Origin: Sphingomonas sp. Leaf17
GTDB lineage: Bacteria > Pseudomonadota > Alphaproteobacteria > Sphingomonadales > Sphingomonadaceae
Direction: 5' to 3'
Assembly: GCF_001421505.1 (NCBI RefSeq)
Contig: NZ_LMKL01000001.1
Span: forward strand, 372,001-436,000
Length of the DNA: 64,000 bases
In this document: positions 9,467 through 18,523 of the stretch, one piece after another
Layout: each line of letters opens with the position of its first letter
Position numbering within the stretch: position 1 is the stretch's first letter
The notes under the pieces: model-generated
What the model saw: only the letters and a program-made list of their open reading frames with translations
What the model was told of the DNA's origin: nothing
The model's database searches: none
Translations under genes and position numbers: made by a program

Positions 9467-10597
9467 ATGCAGCCTACCGATACGACGACGGCGAGTGCCT
9501 GTTTTCGACCAGACACAGACGGGGCGTCGGCAATCGAGTGGGCTGCATTGCCGACCACGTCGGATCAGAATCACGCGGCCTTTCTGCTGCCGCTGTCGAA
9601 CGGGGATATCCTTTGCGCCTGGTTCGGTGGCAGCAAGGAAGGGCGGCCGGACGTGGCGATCCTGATGTCGCAGCTCGCCGCCGGGACGACATGCTGGACC
9701 GCACCCGTCATGGTGTCGGAGGATGCGACGCGTTCCGAACAGAACCCTGTCCTGTTCGAGGCGCCGGACGGTGCCGTGTGGCTGATCCACACCGCGCAGG
9801 TCCTGGCCATGCAGGATACGTCGGAAGTGCGCGTCCGCCGATCGCGCGATCACGGGGCTAGCTGGTCGGACACCATGCGGCTGGAATCACCGCCCGGAAC
9901 CTTCGTGCGGCAGCCGGTCGTCCTACTGGACACGGGTGAATGGCTGCTGCCGACATTTCACTGCGGCCCGATTCCCGGCGAAGCCTTCCGGGGCAACAAT
10001 GATTCCAGCGCCGTCCGCATCTCTGCCGATCAGGGTGCAAGCTGGCGGGAATATCCCGTTGCCGACAGCCTGGGCGCCGTACACATGGCGGTGGTGGATC
10101 AGGGGGGCGGCACGTTGATCGCCTTTTTCCGCAGTCGGTATGCCGATGCCATTCGCCGCAGCGTGTCGCACGACCATGGGCGCACATGGACCGCCCCCGC
10201 CACGACGACGCTGCCGAACAACAACGCATCCATTGGCTGCACCGGTCTTGCGGACGGACGGATCGCGATGGTCTTCAACGACGCGCGTTCGGAAACCGGC
10301 CCGGTCGATACCGTCACGCTGCCTGACGGCCGGATCGCGCCCCGCGCCGTCTGGGGCGTGAAGCGATCGCCGCTCGTCGTTGCGATCTCCGCCGATGGTG
10401 GACGGACATGGCCGGTCCGGCGGACGCTCAGGGCCGATCCGCCCGAACGCACGGAGGGCGAGCCGAAACGCAATCGCGAATTGTCCTATCCATCCATCGT
10501 GCAGCAGCGTGACGGCCTGATCGTCGTGGCCTTCACCCGGTTTCGCGCGGCGATCGACATCGCCCGTTTTCCGGTCAGCTGGGTCGAAGCCGGATAG
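9467..10597 (+). CDS. Sialidase-like (BNR/Asp-box) protein
   Basis: A 376-residue predicted six-bladed propeller with four Asp boxes: SRDHGASW, SADQGASW, SHDHGRTW and SADGGRTW. This is the fold of exo-alpha-sialidases and their relatives. No signal peptide is evident, so it may act in the cytoplasm. A longer frame could start with a GTG at 9407 overlapping the GNAT stop; the ATG at 9467 is preferred because GAGAG lies at a fair distance. The true sugar may not be sialic acid, since many bacterial members of this group act on other glycans or have unknown activity. It looks like an insertion in the rpmA-GNAT-obgE region. Confidence 0.75.
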   Translation: MQPTDTTTASACFRPDTDGASAIEWAALPTTSDQNHAAFLLPLSNGDILCAWFGGSKEGRPDVAILMSQLAAGTTCWTAPVMVSEDATRSEQNPVLFEAPDGAVWLIHTAQVLAMQDTSEVRVRRSRDHGASWSDTMRLESPPGTFVRQPVVLLDTGEWLLPTFHCGPIPGEAFRGNNDSSAVRISADQGASWREYPVADSLGAVHMAVVDQGGGTLIAFFRSRYADAIRRSVSHDHGRTWTAPATTTLPNNNASIGCTGLADGRIAMVFNDARSETGPVDTVTLPDGRIAPRAVWGVKRSPLVVAISADGGRTWPVRRTLRADPPERTEGEPKRNRELSYPSIVQQRDGLIVVAFTRFRAAIDIARFPVSWVEAG

Positions 10598-10676
10598 GGT
10601 AACAGCGCCGGCGACAACGCCCCGGTCACGCCCGCCCCCTGATCCCGCCCCCTTCGCGTGCGCACCCCCAAAACAA

Positions 10677-10807
10677 CGCTGGCAATGTTGGAAATCGCGG
10701 GCCACACCCGCGCTCACGATGCCAGCCACCCCGACGACGAACATCACCCGAAATGCAGGCGAAGTGGACGAAACGACACCGTCTGTGATGCAGGTCGTCA
10801 ACTTCGC
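10677..10807. repeat. Two-module repeat, copy 1 (start region of the TetR gene)
   Basis: Module A is 23 bp (10677-10699, containing GCTGGCAATGTTGG) and is identical at 53168-53190. Module B is 47 bp (10761-10807) and matches 53268-53314 with only two differences. Module B contains an inverted repeat of about ten base pairs (AAGTGGACGA and TCGTCAACTT, one mismatch here). An ATG lies 20 bp after module A, in frame with module B, in both copies. Here the frame runs on into the TetR gene. It may be an interspersed element or the duplicated 5' end of a gene. Confidence 0.75.
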
Positions 10808-11378
10808 CCCCCGCAAGCGCCTCACCCCTGAACAATCGCGCGACGCGGCGCTGGCGGCGGCGCAGGCCCTGCTGGTCGAACACGGGCCGCAGGCGGTCAC
10901 CTTGAAGGCCGTATCCGCGCGGATCGGCCGCACCCATGCCAATCTGCTGCACCATTTCGGATCGGCGGAAGGGTTGCAGACCGCACTGATCGCCCGGCTG
11001 GCGAGCGGGATCGTCGGCACGATCGGCGACGCGGTGGTCCGCGCCCGCGCCGGGGACCAGGATCCGCGCGAGGTCGTCGACCTGACCTTCGATGCGTTCG
11101 GCAAGGGCGGGGCCGGCGCGCTGGCCAGCTGGATGATCCTGTCGGGCAACGAGGATGCGCTGGACCCGATCCTGACCGCGATCCACGATCTGGTCGACGA
11201 GCTGGCGGTCGGTCAGCCCGAGGGGCAGATGCCGATCCACGAACAGACGCTGCAACTGGTCCTGCTGGCGCTGGGCGACGCCCTGCTCGGCGGGCCGATG
11301 GCGCGCGCACTGGGCCTGCCGCGTGACAAGGCGCGCGCGCTGGCGCTGGAGGCGTTGCTGGCCGGACGCGCGGCGTGA
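10791..11378 (+). CDS. TetR family transcriptional regulator
   Basis: A 195-residue regulator. The helix-turn-helix lies near the N-terminus (AVTLKAVSARIGRTHANLLHH), after LTPEQSRDAALAAA; the rest is the variable ligand and dimer domain. The start is uncertain: the ATG at 10791 puts the DNA-binding domain at the usual distance from the N-terminus, while an ATG at 10719 would add 24 residues. Neither has a clear ribosome binding site, and both lie in or next to a repeat shared with the era flank. The target is not evident; the neighbouring sialidase-like gene is one candidate. Confidence 0.82.
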   Translation, partial: QVVNFAPRKRLTPEQSRDAALAAAQALLVEHGPQAVTLKAVSARIGRTHANLLHHFGSAEGLQTALIARLASGIVGTIGDAVVRARAGDQDPREVVDLTFDAFGKGGAGALASWMILSGNEDALDPILTAIHDLVDELAVGQPEGQMPIHEQTLQLVLLALGDALLGGPMARALGLPRDKARALALEALLAGRAA

Positions 11379-11430
11379 GGGTACGTCGCCACCACTGGCA
11401 AAAATCCGCACTTGGCGCTAAGCGGCGCGG

Positions 11431-12519
11431 ATGCATTTTCTAGACCAGGCCAAGATCTACGCAAGCTCGGGTACCGGCGGCCCCGGTGCCGTCAGTTTCC
11501 GGCGCGAGAAGTTCATCGAATATGGCGGCCCCGACGGCGGCAATGGCGGCAAGGGCGGCGACATCGTGTTCGAGGCCGTCGCCGGCCTGAACACCCTCAT
11601 CGACTTTCGCTATACCCAGCATTTCCGCGCGCCACGTGGCTCGGGCGGGTCGGGGTCGAACCGGACCGGCGCGGGCGGCAAGGATCTGGTCATCCGCGTC
11701 CCCGTCGGCACGCAGGTCCTGTCGGAGGACCGCGAGGAGATCCTGCTCGACTTCACCCATGCCGGCCAGCGCGAGGTCTTCCTGAAGGGCGGCGACGGCG
11801 GGCGCGGCAACGCCACCTACAAGACGTCGACCAACCGCGCGCCGTACCAGCACGGCACCGGCTGGCCGAATCAGGAGGCGTGGGTCTGGCTGCGACTGAA
11901 GCTGCTGGCCGATGCCGGCCTTGTCGGCCTGCCCAATGCCGGCAAGTCGACCTTCATCAACGCGGTGACCAACGCCAAGGCCAAGGTCGGGGCCTATCCC
12001 TTCACGACCGTCCGCCCGCAGCTGGGCGTGGTCAGCCACAAGCAGCGCGAATTCGTCATCGCCGACATCCCCGGCCTGATCGAGGGCGCGGCCGACGGTG
12101 CCGGCATCGGCGACCGGTTCCTGGGGCATATCGAACGCTGCAAGGTGCTGCTGCATCTGGTCGACGCCAGCGGTGACGATCCGGCCGAGGCGTATCGCAC
12201 CGTCCGCACCGAGCTGGACGCGTATGGCGAGGGGCTGACCGACAAGACGGAGGTCATCGCGCTGACCAAGACCGACCTGCTGGACGAAGAGCTGGTCGAG
12301 ATGATCGCCGCGACCCTGCGCGAGGAAAGCGGGGCCGAAGTGATGGCGATGTCGGCCGCGACCCAGAACGGGGTCGAGGCGGTGCTCGACCGGCTGGTCG
12401 GCGCCATCGGCCCGGTCGCGACCACCGCCGTCGCCAACGGCCTGACCGAAGCCAACGACGCGGGCGGTGTCCGCGATGGGACCGATGCGGAGCCGAAAGC
12501 ATGGTCGCCGCTGGATTGA
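11431..12519 (+). CDS. obgE: GTPase Obg/CgtA
   Basis: Essential GTPase of 362 residues involved in 50S ribosome assembly and stress control. The glycine-rich Obg domain covers about residues 1-158 (GGPDGGNGGKGGD), followed by the G domain: G1 GLPNAGKST at about 165-173, G3 DIPGLIEGA, G4 TKTD, then a short C-terminal tail of the alphaproteobacterial type. It precedes proB, an order common in proteobacteria. Upstream synteny with rplU-rpmA is interrupted here by the sialidase-like and TetR genes. Confidence 0.97.
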   Translation: MHFLDQAKIYASSGTGGPGAVSFRREKFIEYGGPDGGNGGKGGDIVFEAVAGLNTLIDFRYTQHFRAPRGSGGSGSNRTGAGGKDLVIRVPVGTQVLSEDREEILLDFTHAGQREVFLKGGDGGRGNATYKTSTNRAPYQHGTGWPNQEAWVWLRLKLLADAGLVGLPNAGKSTFINAVTNAKAKVGAYPFTTVRPQLGVVSHKQREFVIADIPGLIEGAADGAGIGDRFLGHIERCKVLLHLVDASGDDPAEAYRTVRTELDAYGEGLTDKTEVIALTKTDLLDEELVEMIAATLREESGAEVMAMSAATQNGVEAVLDRLVGAIGPVATTAVANGLTEANDAGGVRDGTDAEPKAWSPLD

Positions 12520-12532
12520 TCGCCGCCGCCTT

Positions 12533-12646
12533 CTCCCCTCCCGCTTGCGGGAGGGGTCGGGGGTGGGCACATATTTCCGCAGGCGACGGTCCGACCGGAT
12601 CATGCCACCTCCCCACCCCCAACCCCTCCCGCCGGCGGGAGGGGAG
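12533..12646. repeat. Palindromic GC-rich repeat between obgE and proB
   Basis: Two palindromes: CCCCTCCCGC-TT-GCGGGAGGGG at 12535-12556, and a perfect 22-bp palindrome at 12623-12644. The flanking G-rich and C-rich tracts (about 12552-12567 and 12613-12629) also pair, with one mismatch, so the whole unit can fold into one large structure. The right arm provides the Shine-Dalgarno sequence of proB. This is the CCCCTCCCGC-type repeat often seen between genes in sphingomonads. Confidence 0.85.
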
Positions 12647-13762
12647 ATGACCGGCCCGATGATCTTTCCCCCCGCCACCTGCCCCCGCCTGATCGTCAAG
12701 GTCGGCTCCGCGTTGCTCGTCGCCCCCGATGGCAGCGTGCGGCGCGACTGGCTGGCCGGGCTTGCCGCCGACATCGCCGCGCGGACCCGCGCGGGGCAGC
12801 AGGTCGCGGTCGTCTCGTCGGGCGCGATCGCGCTGGGCGCGCGGCGGCTTGGTTTGCCCAAGGGCGGCCGCGCAAGCCTTGAGGATGCGCAGGCCGCCGC
12901 TGCGACCGGGCAGATCGCATTGAGCATGGTCTGGGCCGAGCTGCTCGGCGGTGAGGGGCTGACCGCGGCGCAGATGCTGGTGACGCTCGACGATCTGGAG
13001 GACCGGCGGCGCTATCTGAATGCCGCCGCGACGCTGGGCCGGTTGCTGGGGCTTGGCGTGGTGCCGGTCATCAACGAAAATGACAGCGTGGCGACCGCCG
13101 AAATCCGCTTCGGCGACAACGACCGGCTGGCGGCGCGCGTCGCACAGGCGGCGGGCGCGCAGGGTGTGCTGCTGCTGTCCGACATCGACGGGCTGTACGA
13201 CAGCAACCCCACCACCAACCCGGCCGCACGCTTCATCGAACGGGTCGAGCGGATCGACGCGCGCGTCGAGGCGATGGCCGATACCGGGTCCGCATCGGGC
13301 ATGGGATCGGGCGGCATGGTGTCGAAGATCGCCGCCGCGCGGATCGCCACCGCCGCCGGCGCGCATCTCGCCATCGCCAGCGGTCGTGTCGACCGCCCGC
13401 TGTCGTCACCCGGCCGTCACACGCTGTTCGTGGCGGAGAAGGCGGCGTCGGCGCGCAAGGCGTGGCTGGCCGGTGGACTGACCGCGCGCGGGGCGATCCA
13501 TGTCGATGCCGGCGCGGCGCTTGCGCTGGCCGAGGGATCCAGCCTGCTCGCGGCCGGCGCGATCCGGGTCGAGGGGCAGTTCGCGCGCGGCGATCTGGTG
13601 ACGATCGACGGTCCCGCCGGCACGCTCGCCCGGGGCCTTGCCGAATATGACGCCGGCGAAGTCGCCCGCCTGCTCGGCCGGCGCAGCGACGATCACGCCG
13701 CGATCCTGGGCTATGCGCCGCGCGCCGCGCTGGTTCACCGCAATCATATGGCGCTGCTGTGA
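12647..13762 (+). CDS. proB: Glutamate 5-kinase
   Basis: First enzyme of proline synthesis, phosphorylating L-glutamate, 371 residues. The amino acid kinase domain has LIVKVGSALL, VSSGAIALGARRLG, INENDSV and the GSGGMVSKI segment; the last 80 residues or so form the PUA domain (RGAIHVDAGAALAL onward). The ATG at 12647 fits family length and is preceded by GGAGGGG at good spacing. That ribosome binding site lies inside a palindromic repeat, so folding could limit translation. A longer frame starting upstream would only translate the repeat. Confidence 0.95.
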   Translation: MTGPMIFPPATCPRLIVKVGSALLVAPDGSVRRDWLAGLAADIAARTRAGQQVAVVSSGAIALGARRLGLPKGGRASLEDAQAAAATGQIALSMVWAELLGGEGLTAAQMLVTLDDLEDRRRYLNAAATLGRLLGLGVVPVINENDSVATAEIRFGDNDRLAARVAQAAGAQGVLLLSDIDGLYDSNPTTNPAARFIERVERIDARVEAMADTGSASGMGSGGMVSKIAAARIATAAGAHLAIASGRVDRPLSSPGRHTLFVAEKAASARKAWLAGGLTARGAIHVDAGAALALAEGSSLLAAGAIRVEGQFARGDLVTIDGPAGTLARGLAEYDAGEVARLLGRRSDDHAAILGYAPRAALVHRNHMALL

Positions 13763-13883
13763 GCGGGCGAAACGCCCCCCTGTTCCCCCCGCCGTCGCGC
13801 GGAAACGACGATCGGCGCGCCGACACCGTTGGTATGCGCATCCGCGTCTGCCCCACCCGCGTGAGAAACCCGGGAAGCCGCGC

Positions 13884-14783
13884 ATGATTATCGCCATGAC
13901 CGGCGGCACCGGCTTCGTCGGCGCGCGCGTCATCGCGGCGGCGATCGGCCGAAGCCATCGTATCCGCGCCCTGACCCGCCGGCCGCAGACGGACAGCGAC
14001 CGGCTGACCTGGGTCGAGGGCGCGCTGGACGATCCGGCGGCCCTGCGCAGACTGATCGGCCCGGCCGACACCGTCCTGCACATCGCCGGCGTCGTGAACG
14101 CACCCGATCGCGCCGGCTTCGCGGCCGGCAATATCGATGGCACGCAAGCCATGGTCCATGCCGCGCGCGAGGCGGGGGTGCAGCGGTTCATCCATGTCTC
14201 CTCGCTCGCCGCGCGCGAGCCGACCCTGTCCGACTATGGCTGGTCGAAGGCGGAAGCCGAGCATGTCGTCGCCGCTTCCTCGCTCGACTGGACGATGGTC
14301 CGGCCGCCCGCGATCTATGGCCCTGGCGACATGGAGATGCGCGACATGTTCCGCATGGCCCGGTTCGGCCTCGCGATGCTGCCGCCACCGGGCCGGTTGT
14401 CGGTGATCCATGTCGACGACCTTGCCACGCTGCTGGTCGCGCTGGCCGTGCGCAGGACGCCGCGCGACATCTATGAGGTCGACGACGGCACCGGCGGTTG
14501 GTCGCATGCCAATTTCGCACACATGATCGGCAGTGCGGTCGGCCGCAAGGTGATGGCGCTGTCGCTCTCGCCCGCCGTCATGCGGTTCGGCGCGAAGGCC
14601 GACCGGCTGCTCCGGCGTGGCAAGGCAAAGCTGACCCCGGACCGGGTCGCCTATTTCTGCCATCCCGACTGGACGATCGACCCAGACAGACGCCCGCCGC
14701 GCTATCTGTGGGAACCGGCAATCGCGACGCCGAAGGGACTGGCCGACACCGCGCAGTGGTATCGGGACAACCACCTGTTATAG
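13884..14783 (+). CDS. cerR: NAD(P)-dependent epimerase/dehydratase, probable CerR (ceramide pathway reductase)
   Basis: Short-chain (extended SDR) oxidoreductase of 299 residues. The nucleotide-binding TGGTGFVGA is at the N-terminus; the YxxxK motif is YGWSK (about 118-122) after the catalytic VSS. Its place next to an acyl carrier protein and serine palmitoyltransferase matches the Caulobacter ceramide cluster, where CerR reduces the 3-keto group of the sphingoid intermediate. The function is by homology of context plus fold. The start at 13884 has GGGAAG upstream. It lies on the same strand as acpR and spt, and is probably cotranscribed with them. Confidence 0.78.
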   Translation: MIIAMTGGTGFVGARVIAAAIGRSHRIRALTRRPQTDSDRLTWVEGALDDPAALRRLIGPADTVLHIAGVVNAPDRAGFAAGNIDGTQAMVHAAREAGVQRFIHVSSLAAREPTLSDYGWSKAEAEHVVAASSLDWTMVRPPAIYGPGDMEMRDMFRMARFGLAMLPPPGRLSVIHVDDLATLLVALAVRRTPRDIYEVDDGTGGWSHANFAHMIGSAVGRKVMALSLSPAVMRFGAKADRLLRRGKAKLTPDRVAYFCHPDWTIDPDRRPPRYLWEPAIATPKGLADTAQWYRDNHLL

Positions 14784-14864
14784 ACGGGCACCCGCTGTAG
14801 CTGCCGGCCGAAAAGCCGCCGTATTTTTCTGCGACACCGTCCGCCTGCCATCCGAAGGACCATC

Positions 14865-15113
14865 ATGAGCGACCGCCAAGCCATTTTCGATACCGTCGCC
14901 GGCCAGATCGAACCGTTCAACAAGAAGGGCGTGGCCCTGACCGACGCGACGACCTTTCAGGGCGATCTGGAATGGGACAGCCTGACGGTCATGGATTTCG
15001 TCGCCGCGATCGAGGACGAATTCGACATCATCATCACGATGAACATGCAGGCGGAGATCGAAACCGTCGGCCAGCTGGTCGATGCCGTCGAAAAGCTGCG
15101 TACCAAGGACTGA
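14865..15113 (+). CDS. acpR: Acyl carrier protein of the ceramide pathway (AcpR-like)
   Basis: An 82-residue acyl carrier protein. The phosphopantetheine attachment Ser is in EWDSLTVMDF, near residue 44. It is acidic, as ACPs are, but differs from the fatty-acid synthase AcpP. In Caulobacter the equivalent small ACP next to spt (AcpR) is needed for ceramide synthesis, probably carrying the acyl chain offered to serine palmitoyltransferase. The gene starts with ATG after CCGAAGGACC. Confidence 0.85.
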   Translation: MSDRQAIFDTVAGQIEPFNKKGVALTDATTFQGDLEWDSLTVMDFVAAIEDEFDIIITMNMQAEIETVGQLVDAVEKLRTKD

Positions 15114-15122
15114 CCCTGCCCG

Positions 15123-15138
15123 GTCCCGTTTTCGGGAC
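15123..15138. other. Short hairpin between acpR and spt
   Basis: GTCCCG-TTTT-CGGGAC, a 6-bp perfect stem with a tetraloop in the 44-bp gap. It lacks a T tract, so it is more likely an RNA-processing or stability element than a full terminator. It could set different levels for the carrier protein and the synthase. Confidence 0.35.
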
Positions 15139-15157
15139 GCGCCCTAGGATTGCCATC

Positions 15158-16426
15158 ATGACCGAAGCCGCCACCACCGCCCACGCCCTGCCGATCGAGC
15201 CGGAAACGGTTGCGCCCGAACGCGACCTGTTCAGCAAGTTCGACGGCCTGATCGCCGAACGCCAGGCGCTGATGGATACCGGCGTGCGCGATCCCTTCGC
15301 GATCGTGATGGACGAGGTCAAATCGCCGACCCAGGCCGTCATCAAGGGCAAGGACACGATCCTGCTCGGCACCTACAACTACATGGGCATGACCTTCGAC
15401 CCGGACGTGATCGCGGCGGGTCAGGCGGCGCTGACGCAGTTCGGGTCGGGCACCAACGGCAGCCGGATGCTGAACGGCACCTTCCGCGACCATATCGACG
15501 CGGAGGACGCGCTGAAGGCGTTTTACGGCGCGTCGTCGGCCATGGTTTTCTCGACCGGCTATCAGGCCAATCTGGGCATCATCGCGGCGATCGCGGCCAA
15601 GGGTGAATACATCATCCTCGACGCCGACAGCCATGCCTCGATCTATGACGGCTGCGCGATGGGCAACGCCGAGGTCGTCCGCTTCCGCCACAATTCGGTC
15701 GAGGATCTCGACAAGCGGCTCGGCCGCCTGCCGAAGGAACCGGGCAAGCTGGTGGTGCTGGAGGGCGTCTATTCGATGCTCGGCGACATCGCCCCGCTGA
15801 AGGAAATGGTCGCCGTCGCGCGGAAACACGGCGCGATGGTGCTGGTCGACGAGGCCCATTCGATGGGGTTCTTCGGCGACCACGGCCGCGGCGTGTACGA
15901 GGATCAGGGCCTCGACCTCGGCCGCGACGTCGACTTCATCATCGGTACCTTTTCCAAATCGGTCGGCACGGTCGGCGGCTTCTGCGTATCGAACCACCCG
16001 AAGTTCGAGGTGATGCGGATGGTATGCCGTCCGTATATCTTCACCGCGTCGCTGCCGCCCTCGGTCGTGGCCACCGCCGCGACCTCGATCCGCAAGCTGA
16101 TGACCGCGCACGACAAGCGCGCGCGGCTGTGGACCAGTGCGAAGCGGCTGCACGGCGGCCTGACCGCGCTCGGGTTCAAGCTGGGCACCGACAGCCCGCA
16201 ATCGGCGATCATCGCAATCATCCTCACCGATCAGCAACAGGCGGTCGTGATGTGGCAGGCGCTGCTGGAGGCCGGGCTGTACGTCAACATGGCGCGCCCG
16301 CCCGCGACTCCGGCCGGTACCTTCCTGCTGCGCTGCTCGATCTGCGCCGAGCACACGCCCGACCAGATCGAGACGATCCTGACGCTGTTCGAGACGGCCG
16401 GACGCGCCACCGGGGTCATCGCCTGA
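15158..16426 (+). CDS. spt: Serine palmitoyltransferase
   Basis: PLP enzyme of the alpha-oxoamine synthase family, 422 residues, close in length to the soluble Sphingomonas paucimobilis enzyme. It condenses L-serine with a palmitoyl thioester to 3-ketosphinganine, the first step of sphingolipid synthesis. The PLP lysine is in TFSKSVG (about residue 267); His159 in DSHAS stacks on the cofactor, and Asp231 and His234 are in DEAHS. GTNGSRMLNGT is the family substrate loop. A longer frame upstream was rejected because the ATG at 15158 gives the family N-terminus. It is cytosolic or loosely membrane bound. Confidence 0.95.
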   Translation: MTEAATTAHALPIEPETVAPERDLFSKFDGLIAERQALMDTGVRDPFAIVMDEVKSPTQAVIKGKDTILLGTYNYMGMTFDPDVIAAGQAALTQFGSGTNGSRMLNGTFRDHIDAEDALKAFYGASSAMVFSTGYQANLGIIAAIAAKGEYIILDADSHASIYDGCAMGNAEVVRFRHNSVEDLDKRLGRLPKEPGKLVVLEGVYSMLGDIAPLKEMVAVARKHGAMVLVDEAHSMGFFGDHGRGVYEDQGLDLGRDVDFIIGTFSKSVGTVGGFCVSNHPKFEVMRMVCRPYIFTASLPPSVVATAATSIRKLMTAHDKRARLWTSAKRLHGGLTALGFKLGTDSPQSAIIAIILTDQQQAVVMWQALLEAGLYVNMARPPATPAGTFLLRCSICAEHTPDQIETILTLFETAGRATGVIA

Positions 16427-16484
16427 TCCGGCCTGTACGCCGCCGGGTTTTATCCGGCGGCGCACGCGTGTAAGGCTGTAGATC

Positions 16485-18428
16485 GTGGACAGGGACCAGA
16501 GCGACCTTGCCCCTTCGGAGGGCGGCCATCCCTGGCGCACCATCATGCTGATCGTGATGGCGGTGCTGGGGGCGGCAACGCTTGTCGCCATCGTCGTGAC
16601 GCTGGGCCATGCCAATCGCGAACGCGACCACGCGTTGCAGCTGCAATCGCACAGCTACGATGTCATGATCCTGGCGCGAACGCTGTCGGGCACGGTCGCC
16701 CGGTCCGAAGCGTCGCTTGGCCGCTATGTCATCAGCGGCGACCGGCAGCTGGGCCAGCTCTATTACGACCAGTGGCTGCTGGCCGGAAACCAGATCGCCC
16801 GGCTCGACCAGTTGACCTATGACAGTCCGGAACAGCAACGCCGGATCGACCGGCTGCGCGAAGCCTATCGGGCACGCGGCGACGAACTGTCGATGACCGC
16901 GCTCAGCACCAGCTACGGCCGCAACAGCCAGGCGCTGGCCCGCTATTACGCCGCCCGCAAGGCACCCACGCTCACGACCTTCGACCGCGAACTCGACCAG
17001 CTGATCGCGCGCGAACGCGACCTGCTCGACACGCGGACCGCCGACGCGATGGACTCGATCGCCTTCTCCTCGGCGGCGGCGCGCGGGCTGAGCGTGTTCG
17101 GCGGGCTGATCGTGCTGGGCGCGATCGCGCTCGGCTGGATCACGGTGCGGACGCTGGGCGAACGTGCTAGCGCGCGCGCGGAGGCCGTGGCGGCACAGGC
17201 GCAGGCGGAGGAATTGACGGCGGCGGTCGCGGCGGCGACCGACGAACTGCGCGTGCAGGAGGCCAAGCTGCGCCAGATCCAGAAGATGGAGGCGGTCGGC
17301 CAGCTGACCGGTGGCATCGCGCATGATTTCAACAATATGCTGGCGGTCGTGCTGGGCGGGCTGGAACTGGCGCGGCGCAACATCGCCCACGATCCCGCCG
17401 GCAGCCTGCGTCACATCGACAGCGCGACCGAGGGCGCGAACCGTGCCGCCGCGCTGACCCGTCGGCTGCTCGCCTTCTCGCGCGAGGATACGCTGGCACC
17501 CGAACAGATCGTGCCGGCCAAGCTGGTATCGGGCATGTCCGACCTGCTCGACCGGACGCTTGGCGATGCGGTGACGCTGGTCGCACAGGACAACGGCCAT
17601 GGGTGGAAGGTGCGGGCCGATCCGGTCCAGCTGGAAAACGCGGTTCTCAATCTCGCGGTCAACGCGCGCGACGCGATGAACGGGCGCGGGCAACTGACCA
17701 TCGTCACCGGCACCACGACGCTGCGCGCCGGCGCGATCGGCCAATGCGCGGTCGGCGACTATGTCACCATCGCCGTCGCCGATACCGGATGCGGCATGAC
17801 GCCCGACATCGCCGAGCGCGTGTTCGAACCCTTCTTCACGACCAAGCCCGCCGGCAAGGGCACCGGCCTTGGCCTCAGCCAGGTGTTCGCGCTCGTTCGC
17901 CAGCTGGGCGGCGAGATCGCCATCGCCAGCCAGCCCGGATTCGGTACCACCGTCACCCTGTACCTGCCGCGCGATCAGGCGCGCGCGGTCGCCGCCGCGC
18001 CGGCCACGGTCGTGCCGCAGGCCGTGGCCGCCGGTCCGCTGTCGGTGCTGGTGGTCGAGGACGATCCCCGCGTGCTGGCGGCCACCATGGGGGCGCTGGA
18101 GGAACTGGGCCATGACGCGGTGGCGTGCGACGACCCGCTCGCCGCGCCCGCGCTGCTGAAGACGCATGACGGCATCGACCTCATCATCAGCGACGTGTTG
18201 ATGCCGCGTCAGACCGGGCCGGAAATGATCGCCGAACTGGGGCCGCGCTATCCGCATATCGCGGTGCTGTTCGTCACGGGCTATGCCGGCGACGGCGGCG
18301 AGGCGGGCGATTTCGGCAATAATGTCGTGCTGCGCAAACCCTTTACCCTGTCGGGTATCGAGGCCGCGATCGCCGCCGCGATGGCGGTCACGCGCCCCGC
18401 CGCACCGCACCGCATCGCCGCCGAATGA
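16485..18428 (+). CDS. Hybrid sensor histidine kinase with CHASE3-like sensor and receiver domain
   Basis: Membrane sensor of 647 residues. Two transmembrane helices (about 18-40 and 199-222) bracket a helical periplasmic domain of the CHASE3 type; a coiled-coil linker follows. The H box GGIAHDFNN has its His at about residue 280; the N box is [14 protein letters not shown], the G boxes VADTGCGM and GTGLGLS. The C-terminal receiver has VVEDD and phospho-acceptor Asp at about 570 (IISDVLMP). It starts with GTG at 16485. It sits between spt and lptF in the same direction, so control of envelope or sphingolipid functions is plausible but unproven. No output regulator is next to it. Confidence 0.88.
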   Translation: MDRDQSDLAPSEGGHPWRTIMLIVMAVLGAATLVAIVVTLGHANRERDHALQLQSHSYDVMILARTLSGTVARSEASLGRYVISGDRQLGQLYYDQWLLAGNQIARLDQLTYDSPEQQRRIDRLREAYRARGDELSMTALSTSYGRNSQALARYYAARKAPTLTTFDRELDQLIARERDLLDTRTADAMDSIAFSSAAARGLSVFGGLIVLGAIALGWITVRTLGERASARAEAVAAQAQAEELTAAVAAATDELRVQEAKLRQIQKMEAVGQLTGGIAHDFNNMLAVVLGGLELARRNIAHDPAGSLRHIDSATEGANRAAALTRRLLAFSREDTLAPEQIVPAKLVSGMSDLLDRTLGDAVTLVAQDNGHGWKVRADPVQLENAVLNLAVNARDAMNGRGQLTIVTGTTTLRAGAIGQCAVGDYVTIAVADTGCGMTPDIAERVFEPFFTTKPAGKGTGLGLSQVFALVRQLGGEIAIASQPGFGTTVTLYLPRDQARAVAAAPATVVPQAVAAGPLSVLVVEDDPRVLAATMGALEELGHDAVACDDPLAAPALLKTHDGIDLIISDVLMPRQTGPEMIAELGPRYPHIAVLFVTGYAGDGGEAGDFGNNVVLRKPFTLSGIEAAIAAAMAVTRPAAPHRIAAE

Positions 18429-18523
18429 CGCGGGCGCGCGCGCACCGTTTTTCAAGCTGACGCCCTGCCCAACCCGGCCTATAGGTCGGCTTTCCGCGCC
18501 TGATCTGAGCCAGCCTTAGCCCC

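Noticed and set aside
12467..12646. Upstream extension of proB to an earlier start.
   Set aside because: It would translate the palindromic repeat; family length and the ribosome binding site support 12647.
14957..16615. Long minus-strand frame across acpR, spt and the kinase start.
   Set aside because: Antisense shadow of well-supported genes, with biased composition.
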